From NCBI GenBank assembly GCA_029866215.1, contig JARWZU010000081.1:1-41604 (forward strand): a stretch of DNA of 41,604 nt. Direction: 5' to 3'. The notes beneath the pieces were generated by a model that worked only from the letters and a program-made list of their open reading frames with translations, was not told where the DNA came from and did no database searches. The position numbers were made by a program, and so were the translations under genes. Below are positions 1-8,873 of the stretch, one piece after another (positions within the stretch are counted from its first letter, which is position 1; each line of letters begins with the position of its first letter). This DNA comes from Akkermansiaceae bacterium. Lineage in GTDB: Bacteria; Verrucomicrobiota; Verrucomicrobiia; Verrucomicrobiales; Akkermansiaceae.

Positions 1-63
1 GCCCCAGTGAACCCCCGACTGGCCCCAGTTACCCCCTCCACTGCCCCCCTCCCAATTCAGGTT
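1..63. repeat. C-rich 21-bp tandem repeat, cut by window edge
   Basis: GCCCCAGT occurs at 1 and again exactly 21 bp later at 22, and GCCCCCCT follows at 43. Each copy continues into a C-run and the first two end in ACTG or ACT. Only about 2.5 copies are in the window, so this could be the end of a longer array lying to the left. The period equals that of the larger array at 27617-27935, but the unit sequence is not clearly the same. Chance low complexity is possible. Confidence 0.35.
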
Positions 64-427
64 CCCACACAGGTGAGGCAAAACACCGAGACTGTCAGAA
101 AATTCCGTTTCTTGAGGGGGCATCCGGGTAACATCCCAAGCAAGCGCCGAAACGAGTCATCAAGTCCGTCCCGAAGGCAGCCCATCGCAAAGTCCCGAAT
201 CATTCAGCACCAACGGTACGGCCTCGCTCTAGGCTAGCTTCGGGTAGCGCCGTGCCCTTGGAACAAGGCAACGATTTCGGGGCCATTCTCCCCTCTTAGA
301 CCTGCAAAGGCTCCCACAATCCACTGGCTCGATTCCCCCGGAATGACTTCAGTTTTCATTTACTCCATCACCCACACACCACGAATTTAGCACTCGACGA
401 GCGCTCGCAAATCGACCAAGCAACGCT
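64..427. other. Gene-free stretch upstream of the PEP-hydrolase-like gene
   Basis: No convincing gene is seen on either strand. The open frame from 7 to 237 gives a low-complexity Pro/Ser/Arg-rich product that starts inside the C-rich repeat and resembles no family I know. The stretch presumably carries the promoter of the gene at 428, but I cannot identify clear -35 and -10 boxes and there is no Shine-Dalgarno sequence before the ATG. Confidence 0.4.
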
Positions 428-1297
428 ATGCCAAATCAATGGACTGGGAAAGGAAATCCCTACACCCGCAGCGAAGTCATCGAGCGACTCCACGACACGC
501 TCTCCAAGGGTCAAGCGATCATCGCCGCGGGCGCTGGATCAGGAATTAGCGCTAAATTCATCGAAAAGGGCGGTGCTGACCTCATCATCATCTACAACTC
601 CGGTCGCTTCCGCATGATGGGTCATGGCTCGACTGCCGGCATGATGGCCTATGGCGATGCCAATGCGATCGCGATGGAAATCGGCGAGTACGAGGTGCTT
701 CCGGTCGTTGAGGAAATCCCAGTGATCTGTGGTGTCCATGCCACCGATCCCCGCCGCCGCATGTGGCACTGGTTGGGCAAGGTCAAGGAAATGGGATTCT
801 CAGGAGTGAACAATTTCCCGACCCACACCATCATCGACGGCCATTTCCGTGGCGTGCTGGAGGAAACGGGAATGAGCGTCCAGAAGGAGTACGACATGGT
901 GGGCCTCGCGGGAAAAATGGATTTATTCTCCATCGTCTATGTCGGATCGCCAGAGGAGGCCGTCGCCATGGCGAAGAATGGCGCAGATGCAATCATCGCC
1001 CATGTCGGGACCACGGTTGGTGGCTCGATCGGCGTGACGAGTGCGGTCGCAAGTTGGGAGGACACCATCCAACGCACCCAAGCGATCATCGACGCTGCCA
1101 AAACCGTGCGAGACGACATTCTCTACCTGTGCCATGGTGGCCCGATCAATACCCCCGAGGATGCAGACCGGGTGATTCAAGCCACCGACTGCGTTGGATT
1201 TGTCGGAGCGTCTAGCCTCGAGCGCATGGGGGTCGAGGAATCGCTGATCAATCTGACGCGCCAGTTCAAATCCATTCCGGTAAAACGGAAAAACTAA
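428..1297 (+). CDS. Phosphoenolpyruvate hydrolase-family TIM-barrel protein
   Basis: The 289-residue product matches the PEP-hydrolase / TIM-barrel signal transduction family (COG5564-like) along its length. An N-terminal barrel strand reads AIIAAGAGSGISAKFIEKGG, followed by LIIIYNSGRFRMMGHGS, then VICGVHATDPRRRM and a glycine-rich phosphate-type loop with HVGTTVGGSIGV near residues 195-206. The biochemical role in bacteria is not settled. It lies 12 bp upstream of a Tm-1-like gene, so the two are probably one operon; in plant Tm-1-type proteins the two domains are fused in one chain. The family is confident, the reaction is not. The ATG has no Shine-Dalgarno sequence. Confidence 0.85.
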   Translation: MPNQWTGKGNPYTRSEVIERLHDTLSKGQAIIAAGAGSGISAKFIEKGGADLIIIYNSGRFRMMGHGSTAGMMAYGDANAIAMEIGEYEVLPVVEEIPVICGVHATDPRRRMWHWLGKVKEMGFSGVNNFPTHTIIDGHFRGVLEETGMSVQKEYDMVGLAGKMDLFSIVYVGSPEEAVAMAKNGADAIIAHVGTTVGGSIGVTSAVASWEDTIQRTQAIIDAAKTVRDDILYLCHGGPINTPEDADRVIQATDCVGFVGASSLERMGVEESLINLTRQFKSIPVKRKN

Positions 1298-1309
1298 CAT
1301 CCACCCCAC

Positions 1310-2527
1310 ATGGCCACCATTGCTGTCCTCGGCACTCTGGACTCCAAGGGTGAGGAGCATGCCTTCGTTGCCGATTTCATTCGAGCACGGGGCCATGAGG
1401 CGTTGTTGATCGATGTCGGCACCGGCAGCGCACCATCGGTGAGGCCAGACATCACCCGCGAAGAAGTCGCCAATGCCGCAGGTCTCGATCTCATGGGTCT
1501 GCTAGGACGCGGCAATCGTGGCGAATGCGTCGCCGCGATGTGCCAAGCCGCTCCGATCACGCTCGCCGCACTCGCCGCAGCTGGAAAAATCGATGGGGTC
1601 ATTTCACTCGGCGGCGGTGGTGGCACGGCGATCGCCACCGCAGCGATGCGTGCCCTTCCCCTCGGTTTCCCCAAGTTGATGGTCTCCACACTGGCTGCAG
1701 GAAACACAGCGGCCTATGTCGACATCACCGACATCGTCATGATGCCGAGCATCACGGACATCGCTGGCATCAATCGTCTTTCGCGAAAAATTTTCACCCA
1801 CGCAGCAGGCGCGATCTGCGGGATGGTCGAGGCACAGCACGAAACCACCAGCGACCGTCCATTGATCGTTGCGAGCATGTTTGGAAACACCACGGCATGC
1901 GTCATGGAATGCAAACGGATCCTCAATGAAGCGGGTTACGAAGTTCTCATCTTCGCCGCAACCGGCACAGGTGGACGATCCATGGAAGCACTAATCGGCA
2001 GCGGAATGGTGGCGGGCGTGCTCGATCTCACCACCACGGAATGGGCAGACGAGCTCGTCGGTGGCATTCTAAGCGCTGGGCCGGAGCGCATGAATGCGGT
2101 CGCTCAACATCCGGTGCCTGCCGTGATCGCACCGGGATGCCTCGACATGGTGAACTTCGGCGAGCCGCACACAGTCCCCACGAAATTCGCAGACCGCCAA
2201 TTTTATTTCCACAATCCCCAGGTGACCTTGATGCGCACCACGCCAGAGGAATGTCACCAGTTGGGAAAAATCATCGCCCACAAGCTCAACTCTTACGCGC
2301 TGCCCGCGGTCATCATGATTCCGAAAAAAGGAATCAGCGTGATCAGCGCCGAGGGGCAGCCATTTCATGATCCCCGTGCCGATGCTGCGTTATTCGGCTC
2401 GATCCGCGCTGAAGCCCGCGTGCCGGTTGAGGAACTCGACGAGGAAATCAACAGTCCAATTTTCGCCAATGCCTGTGTCGCCCGCTTGCTCGAACTGATC
2501 GACAACACCAAGCCACCCACCCACTGA
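1310..2527 (+). CDS. Tm-1-like ATP-binding domain protein (UPF0261)
   Basis: The 405-residue protein begins with ATIAVLGTLDSKGEEHAF, the typical start of the UPF0261 / Tm-1-like family, and carries a glycine-rich LGGGGGTAIATAAM loop near residue 102 plus a second half with MFGNTTACV and TGTGGRSMEALI. The length agrees with stand-alone bacterial members. The family is named after the tomato Tm-1 protein, whose N-terminal part binds ATP; the bacterial function is unknown. It follows the TIM-barrel gene by 12 bp, which supports joint function. No signal peptide is seen, so it is cytoplasmic. Confidence 0.87.
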   Translation: MATIAVLGTLDSKGEEHAFVADFIRARGHEALLIDVGTGSAPSVRPDITREEVANAAGLDLMGLLGRGNRGECVAAMCQAAPITLAALAAAGKIDGVISLGGGGGTAIATAAMRALPLGFPKLMVSTLAAGNTAAYVDITDIVMMPSITDIAGINRLSRKIFTHAAGAICGMVEAQHETTSDRPLIVASMFGNTTACVMECKRILNEAGYEVLIFAATGTGGRSMEALIGSGMVAGVLDLTTTEWADELVGGILSAGPERMNAVAQHPVPAVIAPGCLDMVNFGEPHTVPTKFADRQFYFHNPQVTLMRTTPEECHQLGKIIAHKLNSYALPAVIMIPKKGISVISAEGQPFHDPRADAALFGSIRAEARVPVEELDEEINSPIFANACVARLLELIDNTKPPTH

Positions 2528-2695
2528 TCAATCGTTTCCCGTGGTTGCCCGAAACAATCCACACAGCCGATCAATCGATCGAAAGACTTCAATAGCTTGT
2601 CCCGTATTAGCAACTTTGGGATCGTCGTGCACCCACTGCCTTCACGTTCGAGCCCACCAATCCGCTCCGCATCCTCGATCAACTCCCATCCACTC

Positions 2696-5600
2696 ATGAT
2701 TCTCCGCATCGCCTGCATCGCCGTTTTTAGCGCACTTGGACTATCGTTCGCCGCCGCGGAAACTCACCGCCTAGAGGTTTTGTTCCTCGGAGACAACGGT
2801 CACCATAACCCCCTTGAGCGCTACCGGGTACTCAAGCGAGCTCTCGGCCCCGAGGGCTTCAATCTCACCTATATCGAAGATCTCAGCGAGGTCACCCGCG
2901 AAACATTGAATCAATACGACGCACTGGTGGTGTATGCAAATCACGAAAAGGAAGTGGTGCCCGAAGCGATCTTGCCATGGGTGAGAGATGGCGGCGCATT
3001 GGTGGCCCTTCACAGCGCCTGCGGCAATTTCCATCCTTCCAAGGATTGGTTCAACCTCATCGGTGGACGCTTCAAAACCCACGGAGGTGCTGAATTCATT
3101 CCAACGACCATCGATAAAGATCACCCGATCACCAAGGACCTTCCTGAATTAAAATCATGGGACGAGACTTACGAGCACATGGATCTCACAGCAGATCGCC
3201 ATATCCTTCAAATGCGCCCACCGATCAACAAGGGTGAAACCAAGCCCGAACCTTGGACGTGGACTCGCAACGAAGCCAAAGGTCGAGTCTTCTACACCGC
3301 CAGCGGTCACGACGAACGTTGTTGGGAACAGCAAGCTTATCAAACGCTGGTGAAACGAGCGATCCTCTGGACCATCGGAGAAAAGAAGGCGTCTAAGTTT
3401 GCTCAGATCAACCTACCCAAGCTCGAAACTGAAATCCCACAAATTCCAAACCGGACGCATCCAGACATTCCGATGATGGAGCTGCAAAAGCCGCTATCCC
3501 CCGCCGACAGCGCCGCACACACGCAAGTCCCCGTTGGCACGAAGCTCGTGCTATTCGCCGCTGAGCCAATGGTGATCAATCCAATCGCCATTGATTGGGA
3601 TGCCAAGGGACGTGCTTGGGTCATTGAGAGCTTTGGCTACCCTAACGACGTGCCGAACGAACCAGGCACCGGGCAGGACAAAATCAAAATCCTCGAAGAC
3701 ACCGATGGTGATGGGAAAGCAGACAAGATGACCGTTTTCGCCGAGGGCCTTCGCCACTGCACCACCAGTGTTTTCGTTAAAAATGGAGTGGTTATCACCG
3801 ATGCCAAAGACATCGTCTATCTTGGCGATGAAGATGGTGACGGCAAATGCGATACCCGCAGAGTTCTCGCAACGGGACTCGGAATCAACGACACCCATGC
3901 TTCAACCTCAAATTTCCTCTACGGCCTCGATCATTGGATCTATGCCACCGTCGGATACAGCGGCGTGAACATCGATCTCAATGGCAAAAAGCACAAGTTC
4001 GGCCAGGGCGTCTTCCGGTTTCGCCCGGATCTATACGATCTCGAGTTCCTTCAAGACACCACCAACAACACATGGGGCCTCGGATTCACCGAAATGGGCG
4101 ACGTGCTAGGATCGACCGCGAACAACAATCCGTCTTGGATGATATCCATTCCAAATGCCGCCTACCTCGGCAGCGGAATCGATCAACCAAAAACACCTCG
4201 GCTGGATACCTCATTGCCGGCCACGGATTTCAAAATCGGTACCTCAACGTATCAGAAAACTCAGTTGTTCACCAACAGCGACGACGTGACCCAAGTGGAT
4301 CAAATCGGTAGGTACACCGCTGCGGCAGGCCACCACTTTTACAATGACACGGTCATGAAAAAAACGTTCACGGCTCGCAACGCATTCATCTGCGAACCCA
4401 CCGGCCATTTGGTCGCCGTGGGCGATGTCGTCGCTGCCGGCGCACTAAAGCAAACGATACTGCGGGGCAACAATGCCTTTGCTAGCTCCGACGCATGGGC
4501 ATCACCCGTTGCCGCCCGCGTAGGACCTGATGGCGCTTTATGGATCGCCGACTGGTACAGCCCCATCATCCAGCACAACGTGGTCTTCCGGTATTACAAT
4601 CCCGCACGCAGCTATGACCAACCCCACAGCCCCTATCAAGCAGGCAAAAAAGTTGGTCCGGGCAAGGGCAATGCGTATGAAACCCCACTTCGTGACAGCA
4701 AATACGGCCGCATCTGGCGCATCGTTCCCAGCAAAGACCCACTCCGCAAAGCACCCGACATCGATCCCAGCAAGATCGATTCTCTTGTCACCAACCTAGC
4801 CTCCCCTTCTCAGTGGATCCGACTCCAAGCCCAGCGCCTGCTTATCGAACACGGTGGAGACTCCGCGATTTCTCAGTTAGTAAAAACTGTCCAAGCCGAA
4901 GAACCGGTTGGATCTAGCGGACTACCACTGGCTGCCATCCATGCAATCTGGACCTTGCAAGGACTAAGCGCTTCTCCAAACCCAACTGCGAAATCAGCCC
5001 TAACGAACGCGCTCGCATCTTCCAAGCCCCTCATTCGCCGCCATGCGATGCTCGCGCTTGGAGCAACAGACCCCGCCGTGGTCGCAGCGCTGCCAGCCAT
5101 GATCACAGATACCCAAGATCTGCGAGAGCAGTTGATCGCGCTTACCACCGCCGCACTTACCCTACCAAACGAAGCCATCTCATCTGCGCTCTGGAAAACC
5201 GCCTGCAAACAAGACCTGCTAGAGACTACCTCAAAGGATGCCATGCGACTCGCCATGCGACGCCAAGGCCTAACCTTGTTTTCTGCCGATTTCTCCCGCT
5301 TCAGTGCCGACGCGCCAACCGCTTGGAGCGGCCAGGAAATCATCGCCATCATCACCCGCATCGCCGCGAGCTCCGAGCGGCAGAAGCTTGTTGAATTTGC
5401 CGCAACCGCACCAGCCGGACTTCGTGCCCACATCGACCAAATTCTCCGCGCCGCCCCTGTCATCAACCGAGTGCCTGTGGATGTGCCGCAAGCATTCTTT
5501 GCCGGTCGCGATGCCTACATGAAAGCCTGCATCGAGTGCCACCAGGCAGACGGCCGTGGAGTCCCGGACACCTTCCCTCCTCTCACCGGATCCCCATGGG

Positions 5601-5875
5601 TCAAGGGCGACCCAGACATCATGACGCTCATCCTTCTGGGCGGACTCACGGGGCCAGTGGAGATCAATGGACTCCACTTCAACGGCGTGATGCCCGGCCA
5701 CAGCCACCTCACCGATGCAGAGCTCGCACAAATTGCTAGTTTCGTCCGGTTTGCGTTTGGCGACAAACGAGAGGAGCCTATCACCGCCGAACAAGTCAAA
5801 GCCTTGCGTCCAGCAGTTGAGAAGCGCAAATTCGTCCCATGGACGGTGAAGGATTTGAACGATCTTTACCAATGA
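2696..5875 (+). CDS. ThuA-dehydrogenase-cytochrome c fusion, PVC type
   Basis: The ATG at 2696 is preferred over an upstream in-frame start at 2597 because it opens a clean signal peptide (MILRIACIAVFSALGLSFAA, ending near AAAE). The mature protein, about 1,035 residues, has a ThuA-like domain (about 25-250, with ALVALHSACGNFHP), a beta-propeller of the PVC 'membrane-bound dehydrogenase' type (about 280-690, with Asp/Gly-rich DTDGDGKADKM and DEDGDGKCDTR segments resembling calcium-binding loops), a helical HEAT-like region (about 700-900) and a C-terminal cytochrome c domain with CIECH (Cys945, Cys948, His949). It is probably periplasmic and hands electrons to the heme. The substrate is unknown. 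It heads a group with another ThuA protein, a TonB receptor and a PQQ dehydrogenase. Confidence 0.88.
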   Translation: MILRIACIAVFSALGLSFAAAETHRLEVLFLGDNGHHNPLERYRVLKRALGPEGFNLTYIEDLSEVTRETLNQYDALVVYANHEKEVVPEAILPWVRDGGALVALHSACGNFHPSKDWFNLIGGRFKTHGGAEFIPTTIDKDHPITKDLPELKSWDETYEHMDLTADRHILQMRPPINKGETKPEPWTWTRNEAKGRVFYTASGHDERCWEQQAYQTLVKRAILWTIGEKKASKFAQINLPKLETEIPQIPNRTHPDIPMMELQKPLSPADSAAHTQVPVGTKLVLFAAEPMVINPIAIDWDAKGRAWVIESFGYPNDVPNEPGTGQDKIKILEDTDGDGKADKMTVFAEGLRHCTTSVFVKNGVVITDAKDIVYLGDEDGDGKCDTRRVLATGLGINDTHASTSNFLYGLDHWIYATVGYSGVNIDLNGKKHKFGQGVFRFRPDLYDLEFLQDTTNNTWGLGFTEMGDVLGSTANNNPSWMISIPNAAYLGSGIDQPKTPRLDTSLPATDFKIGTSTYQKTQLFTNSDDVTQVDQIGRYTAAAGHHFYNDTVMKKTFTARNAFICEPTGHLVAVGDVVAAGALKQTILRGNNAFASSDAWASPVAARVGPDGALWIADWYSPIIQHNVVFRYYNPARSYDQPHSPYQAGKKVGPGKGNAYETPLRDSKYGRIWRIVPSKDPLRKAPDIDPSKIDSLVTNLASPSQWIRLQAQRLLIEHGGDSAISQLVKTVQAEEPVGSSGLPLAAIHAIWTLQGLSASPNPTAKSALTNALASSKPLIRRHAMLALGATDPAVVAALPAMITDTQDLREQLIALTTAALTLPNEAISSALWKTACKQDLLETTSKDAMRLAMRRQGLTLFSADFSRFSADAPTAWSGQEIIAIITRIAASSERQKLVEFAATAPAGLRAHIDQILRAAPVINRVPVDVPQAFFAGRDAYMKACIECHQADGRGVPDTFPPLTGSPWVKGDPDIMTLILLGGLTGPVEINGLHFNGVMPGHSHLTDAELAQIASFVRFAFGDKREEPITAEQVKALRPAVEKRKFVPWTVKDLNDLYQ

Positions 5876-5925
5876 TTGAAATCGATAGAACTTCTAACAT
5901 CGAACATCTCACTAAATTCCATTCC

Positions 5926-6690
5926 ATGAAATCCACGACCTTCTACATTGTCTGTTTCATCTCCATGCTGCTCATGCCGAACCTTTGGGCGGCAGGTCCG
6001 CAGGCACCAGACAGCACCGAGCCGAGTGGCCAGAAGTTCTCGGAGGCACCATCCAAGAAGATCTTGCGAGTCCTCCTGCTCGGCGCGGGAAGCTCGCACG
6101 ATTTCCCAAGGTACTTTCTCGGTACCGACTCAGAGACTCTCAAGGCCACTGGCACCATGGACGTCGCGGCCACTCCAAACCTCCAAGAAGCACTCGCCCT
6201 TCTGCCACAAGCCGAGGTCTTGGTTTTCAGTGGCAATGACGATCAATATGGAACGGATGAGTTTCAAAGCGCCTTACATCGGTTCGCAGATGCCGGAAAA
6301 GGTATCATCCTTCTGCACGCTGCAACCTGGTCGCATCCGTGGAAAGGATACAACGACCGCTTTGTCGCCGGTCGCACCCCAAGCCATGGCAAGGGCGAAT
6401 TCTCCGTTAGAATCACTGACACCAAGCATCCATTGACCCACGGCGTTGATACCGATTTCAAAATCATCGATGAAAACTACCGCGTCGAAATCTCAGACCC
6501 ATCCAGGATCCACCTCTGTGCGGAGAATGCACCCGATGGACGACCCACACCGAATCCATGCGTTTGGACGGTGAACGACCCAAAAGCACGGATCGTTTGC
6601 ATCACCCTTGGCCATGCAGCTGAAGCGCACCAATCGCCTGAATTCAAAAACCTACTCATCAACGCCGTGAACTGGGTTGCCAAGCGATGA
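5926..6690 (+). CDS. Secreted ThuA-domain protein
   Basis: The 254-residue product starts at the ATG at 5926, which gives a signal peptide (MKSTTFYIVCFISMLLMPNLWA, cleavage near AAG); an upstream in-frame start at 5839 would overlap the preceding gene. The rest is one ThuA-like domain: VLLLGAGSSHDFPR, then a FSGNDDQYG turn, ADAGKGIILLHAATWSHPW and the C-terminal NPCVWTVND / ITLGHAAEAHQSPEFKNLL. ThuA proteins have a glutamine-amidotransferase-like fold and are linked to disaccharide use in rhizobia; the reaction is uncertain. It follows the large fusion by 50 bp, so a ThuA domain occurs twice in this cluster. Confidence 0.87.
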   Translation: MKSTTFYIVCFISMLLMPNLWAAGPQAPDSTEPSGQKFSEAPSKKILRVLLLGAGSSHDFPRYFLGTDSETLKATGTMDVAATPNLQEALALLPQAEVLVFSGNDDQYGTDEFQSALHRFADAGKGIILLHAATWSHPWKGYNDRFVAGRTPSHGKGEFSVRITDTKHPLTHGVDTDFKIIDENYRVEISDPSRIHLCAENAPDGRPTPNPCVWTVNDPKARIVCITLGHAAEAHQSPEFKNLLINAVNWVAKR

Positions 6691-6738
6691 TCACTCGCAC
6701 GGTCGATCATTTCTCAATCACCGACACTTGACTCAATT

Positions 6739-8811
6739 GTGATTGGCAACCGCTTCATTTACCTTGCGGGGATTGCTTTATTAGATCTAGGACTCGCCAC
6801 ACTCCAAGCGGCAGAGCAGGCATCTGAAATCCTTGCTCCCATTGAAGTTCTAGCAGATCGCCGAACCGGTGGAGAATCCGGAAGCTCGCTCGCCCAATGG
6901 ACGCGCGATGACTTACGGAAATCAGCACCCCGCACCATCGATGAACTGCTCGCAAGCGAACCATCGTTTTCGCTCTATCGCCGGCAGTCATCGATTTTCG
7001 GCAACCCAACCTCCGCAGGGGTGAGCCTTCGCAACACCGGGGCCACCGCAGCTTCCAGGACATTGGTGCTCCTTGACGGCATCCCACAAAACGACCCATT
7101 TGGCGGCTGGGTCTATTGGGCAAGGTATGACCCCGCTACCCTTGGATCTATCCAGATCGTCCCGTCCTCGCGTTCCGCGGCGTGGGGCAACCAAAGCCCC
7201 GCTGGAGTCATTCAAATGAATGGACTCCCACCCTTTGGAGATCGGCATGTGCTCCGTGCCGGCGGAGGCGGACAAGGAACCGTCAGTGGCTCAACCGTGC
7301 ATCAAATGACCAATGAAGATAAGACCCGCATGGTTGAGTTTTCTACCTTCGGTCTTCACACCGAGGGGTTTTATGCAGTGGATGAGTCGCAACGTGGCCC
7401 CATTGATCAAAAGTTAGAAACCGATGTTTCTGGCGGAGATTTCAAAGTTGCTTGGCTTACTGCATCCGGCCTCACCATCGAACCAAAGGTTTCATTTTAC
7501 CAAGAAAACCGAAACAACGGCACCCAACTCACCGAAAACTCCACTGATGCGTTAGACCTATCACTGCGTGTCAGTTCACGACCGGGTGAGCTAACCTGGC
7601 AAGCGAGTGCCTGGCACCAACGACGGAGTTTCCAATCGATATTCAGTTCGGTGAATGCAGATCGCACCCGCGAGACTCTTGCGCTGAATCAGTTCGTCGT
7701 CCCTGGTCGCGGCACCGGAGGCGCATGGACGCTGCTCTGGGATCGCGAAACCTCTTGGAAATTCGGCGCGGGCACGGATGTACGCATTCTAACTGGTGAA
7801 ACCAATGAGGATGTCGGCATCTTCCGCCGACGTCAGGCCGGCGGCGAGCAAACCGTCGCGGGAGTCTTCGGTACCGCAGCCTACCAACCGAACAAGTTAG
7901 ATCAATTCCACGCGAGCCTCCGCCTCGACGGCTGGCAACTCACCGATGGGCACCGAACCGAGACTTCGTTAGCCTCGGGTCTCCCACTCAAACATGAAGA
8001 ACCCAGCAACCGTGATGGCCTTGAACCCTCGGCATCCGTCGAGTGGCGAAGAAAGGCGCTCGATGAACTCGATGGCTGGATTTCGGCGGGGTCGACGTTT
8101 CGCCTACCGACTTTAAACGAGCTTTACCGCCCGTTTCGTGTCCGCAACGACACCATTGAGGCGAGTCCAACCCTCTCCCCAGAGCGGTTTTTCACCATCG
8201 AAAGCGGCGTGGATTGGGAGCCGACGACGAGCGTGAAAGTTGGCGCTTCAATCTTCCACCACTGGATCAAGGATGCCATCGCCAATGTCCCCGTCACGAA
8301 TCCTTCTGACATCGCGGAAATCTTCGGAACGATTCCTGCGGGAGGCACGGGTGCTCAGCGGCGCAATGTCGATCGGGCGGGCGTCACCGGCATTGAAGGA
8401 CTGGTCAACTGGCTTCCGACCGATGCTCTCACCCTCAGCCTAACCGGGATTTGGTCAGAAACTCAATTCAACGACTCTTCATACCAACCGTTGCTGGAGG
8501 GTAACCCCTTTCCACAGGCTCCTAATCTACGAATGATTGCAAATGGAACGCTGAAGCTCACCGAGCAAGTTTCATGTTTCGCAGGCTGCGAATATGGGGC
8601 GGCGCAATTTGATGATGCCCTTGCGACCCGAGAAATTCCTGACTTCACGAGCGCAAGGATTGGCGCGTCATGGCGCATCGGCCATGCGATCTATCAAATC
8701 AGGATCGAGAACCTACTCAACACGGCGATCCAAACCGGACTCAGCGGCGATGGAATCCGGACCATGGCCGCACCTCGCTCGCTCTGGATCGGTGCCGACT
8801 GGGAATTCTAA
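6739..8811 (+). CDS. TonB-dependent outer-membrane receptor
   Basis: The 690-residue protein begins at GTG 6739 with a signal peptide ending near LQAAEQ. A plug domain follows (about 35-165) with IDELLASEPSFS, VSLRNTGATAASRTLVLLDG and NDPFGGWVYW, then SSRSAAWGNQSPAGVIQM. The C-terminal 500 residues are alternating beta-strands of a 22-strand barrel with TFRLPTLNELYRPF and the final strand RSLWIGADWEF ending in an aromatic residue. It imports a scarce ligand using TonB energy. Placement 62 bp before a PQQ-dependent dehydrogenase makes PQQ or an oxidised sugar product possible ligands, which is inference only. No ATG start fits better. Confidence 0.9.
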   Translation: MIGNRFIYLAGIALLDLGLATLQAAEQASEILAPIEVLADRRTGGESGSSLAQWTRDDLRKSAPRTIDELLASEPSFSLYRRQSSIFGNPTSAGVSLRNTGATAASRTLVLLDGIPQNDPFGGWVYWARYDPATLGSIQIVPSSRSAAWGNQSPAGVIQMNGLPPFGDRHVLRAGGGGQGTVSGSTVHQMTNEDKTRMVEFSTFGLHTEGFYAVDESQRGPIDQKLETDVSGGDFKVAWLTASGLTIEPKVSFYQENRNNGTQLTENSTDALDLSLRVSSRPGELTWQASAWHQRRSFQSIFSSVNADRTRETLALNQFVVPGRGTGGAWTLLWDRETSWKFGAGTDVRILTGETNEDVGIFRRRQAGGEQTVAGVFGTAAYQPNKLDQFHASLRLDGWQLTDGHRTETSLASGLPLKHEEPSNRDGLEPSASVEWRRKALDELDGWISAGSTFRLPTLNELYRPFRVRNDTIEASPTLSPERFFTIESGVDWEPTTSVKVGASIFHHWIKDAIANVPVTNPSDIAEIFGTIPAGGTGAQRRNVDRAGVTGIEGLVNWLPTDALTLSLTGIWSETQFNDSSYQPLLEGNPFPQAPNLRMIANGTLKLTEQVSCFAGCEYGAAQFDDALATREIPDFTSARIGASWRIGHAIYQIRIENLLNTAIQTGLSGDGIRTMAAPRSLWIGADWEF

Positions 8812-8873
8812 TCACTCCCGACGGGGTACCATTCGAAGATTGCATTCCACCTCACCATTCGCAAGTTTCTCAC

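Noticed and set aside
7-237. Open frame of 76 codons on the plus strand
   Set aside because: It starts in the C-rich repeat, gives a Pro/Ser/Arg-rich product without domain, and has no support from context.
5839-5925. Longer start for the second ThuA gene
   Set aside because: It overlaps the preceding gene and would bury the signal peptide.
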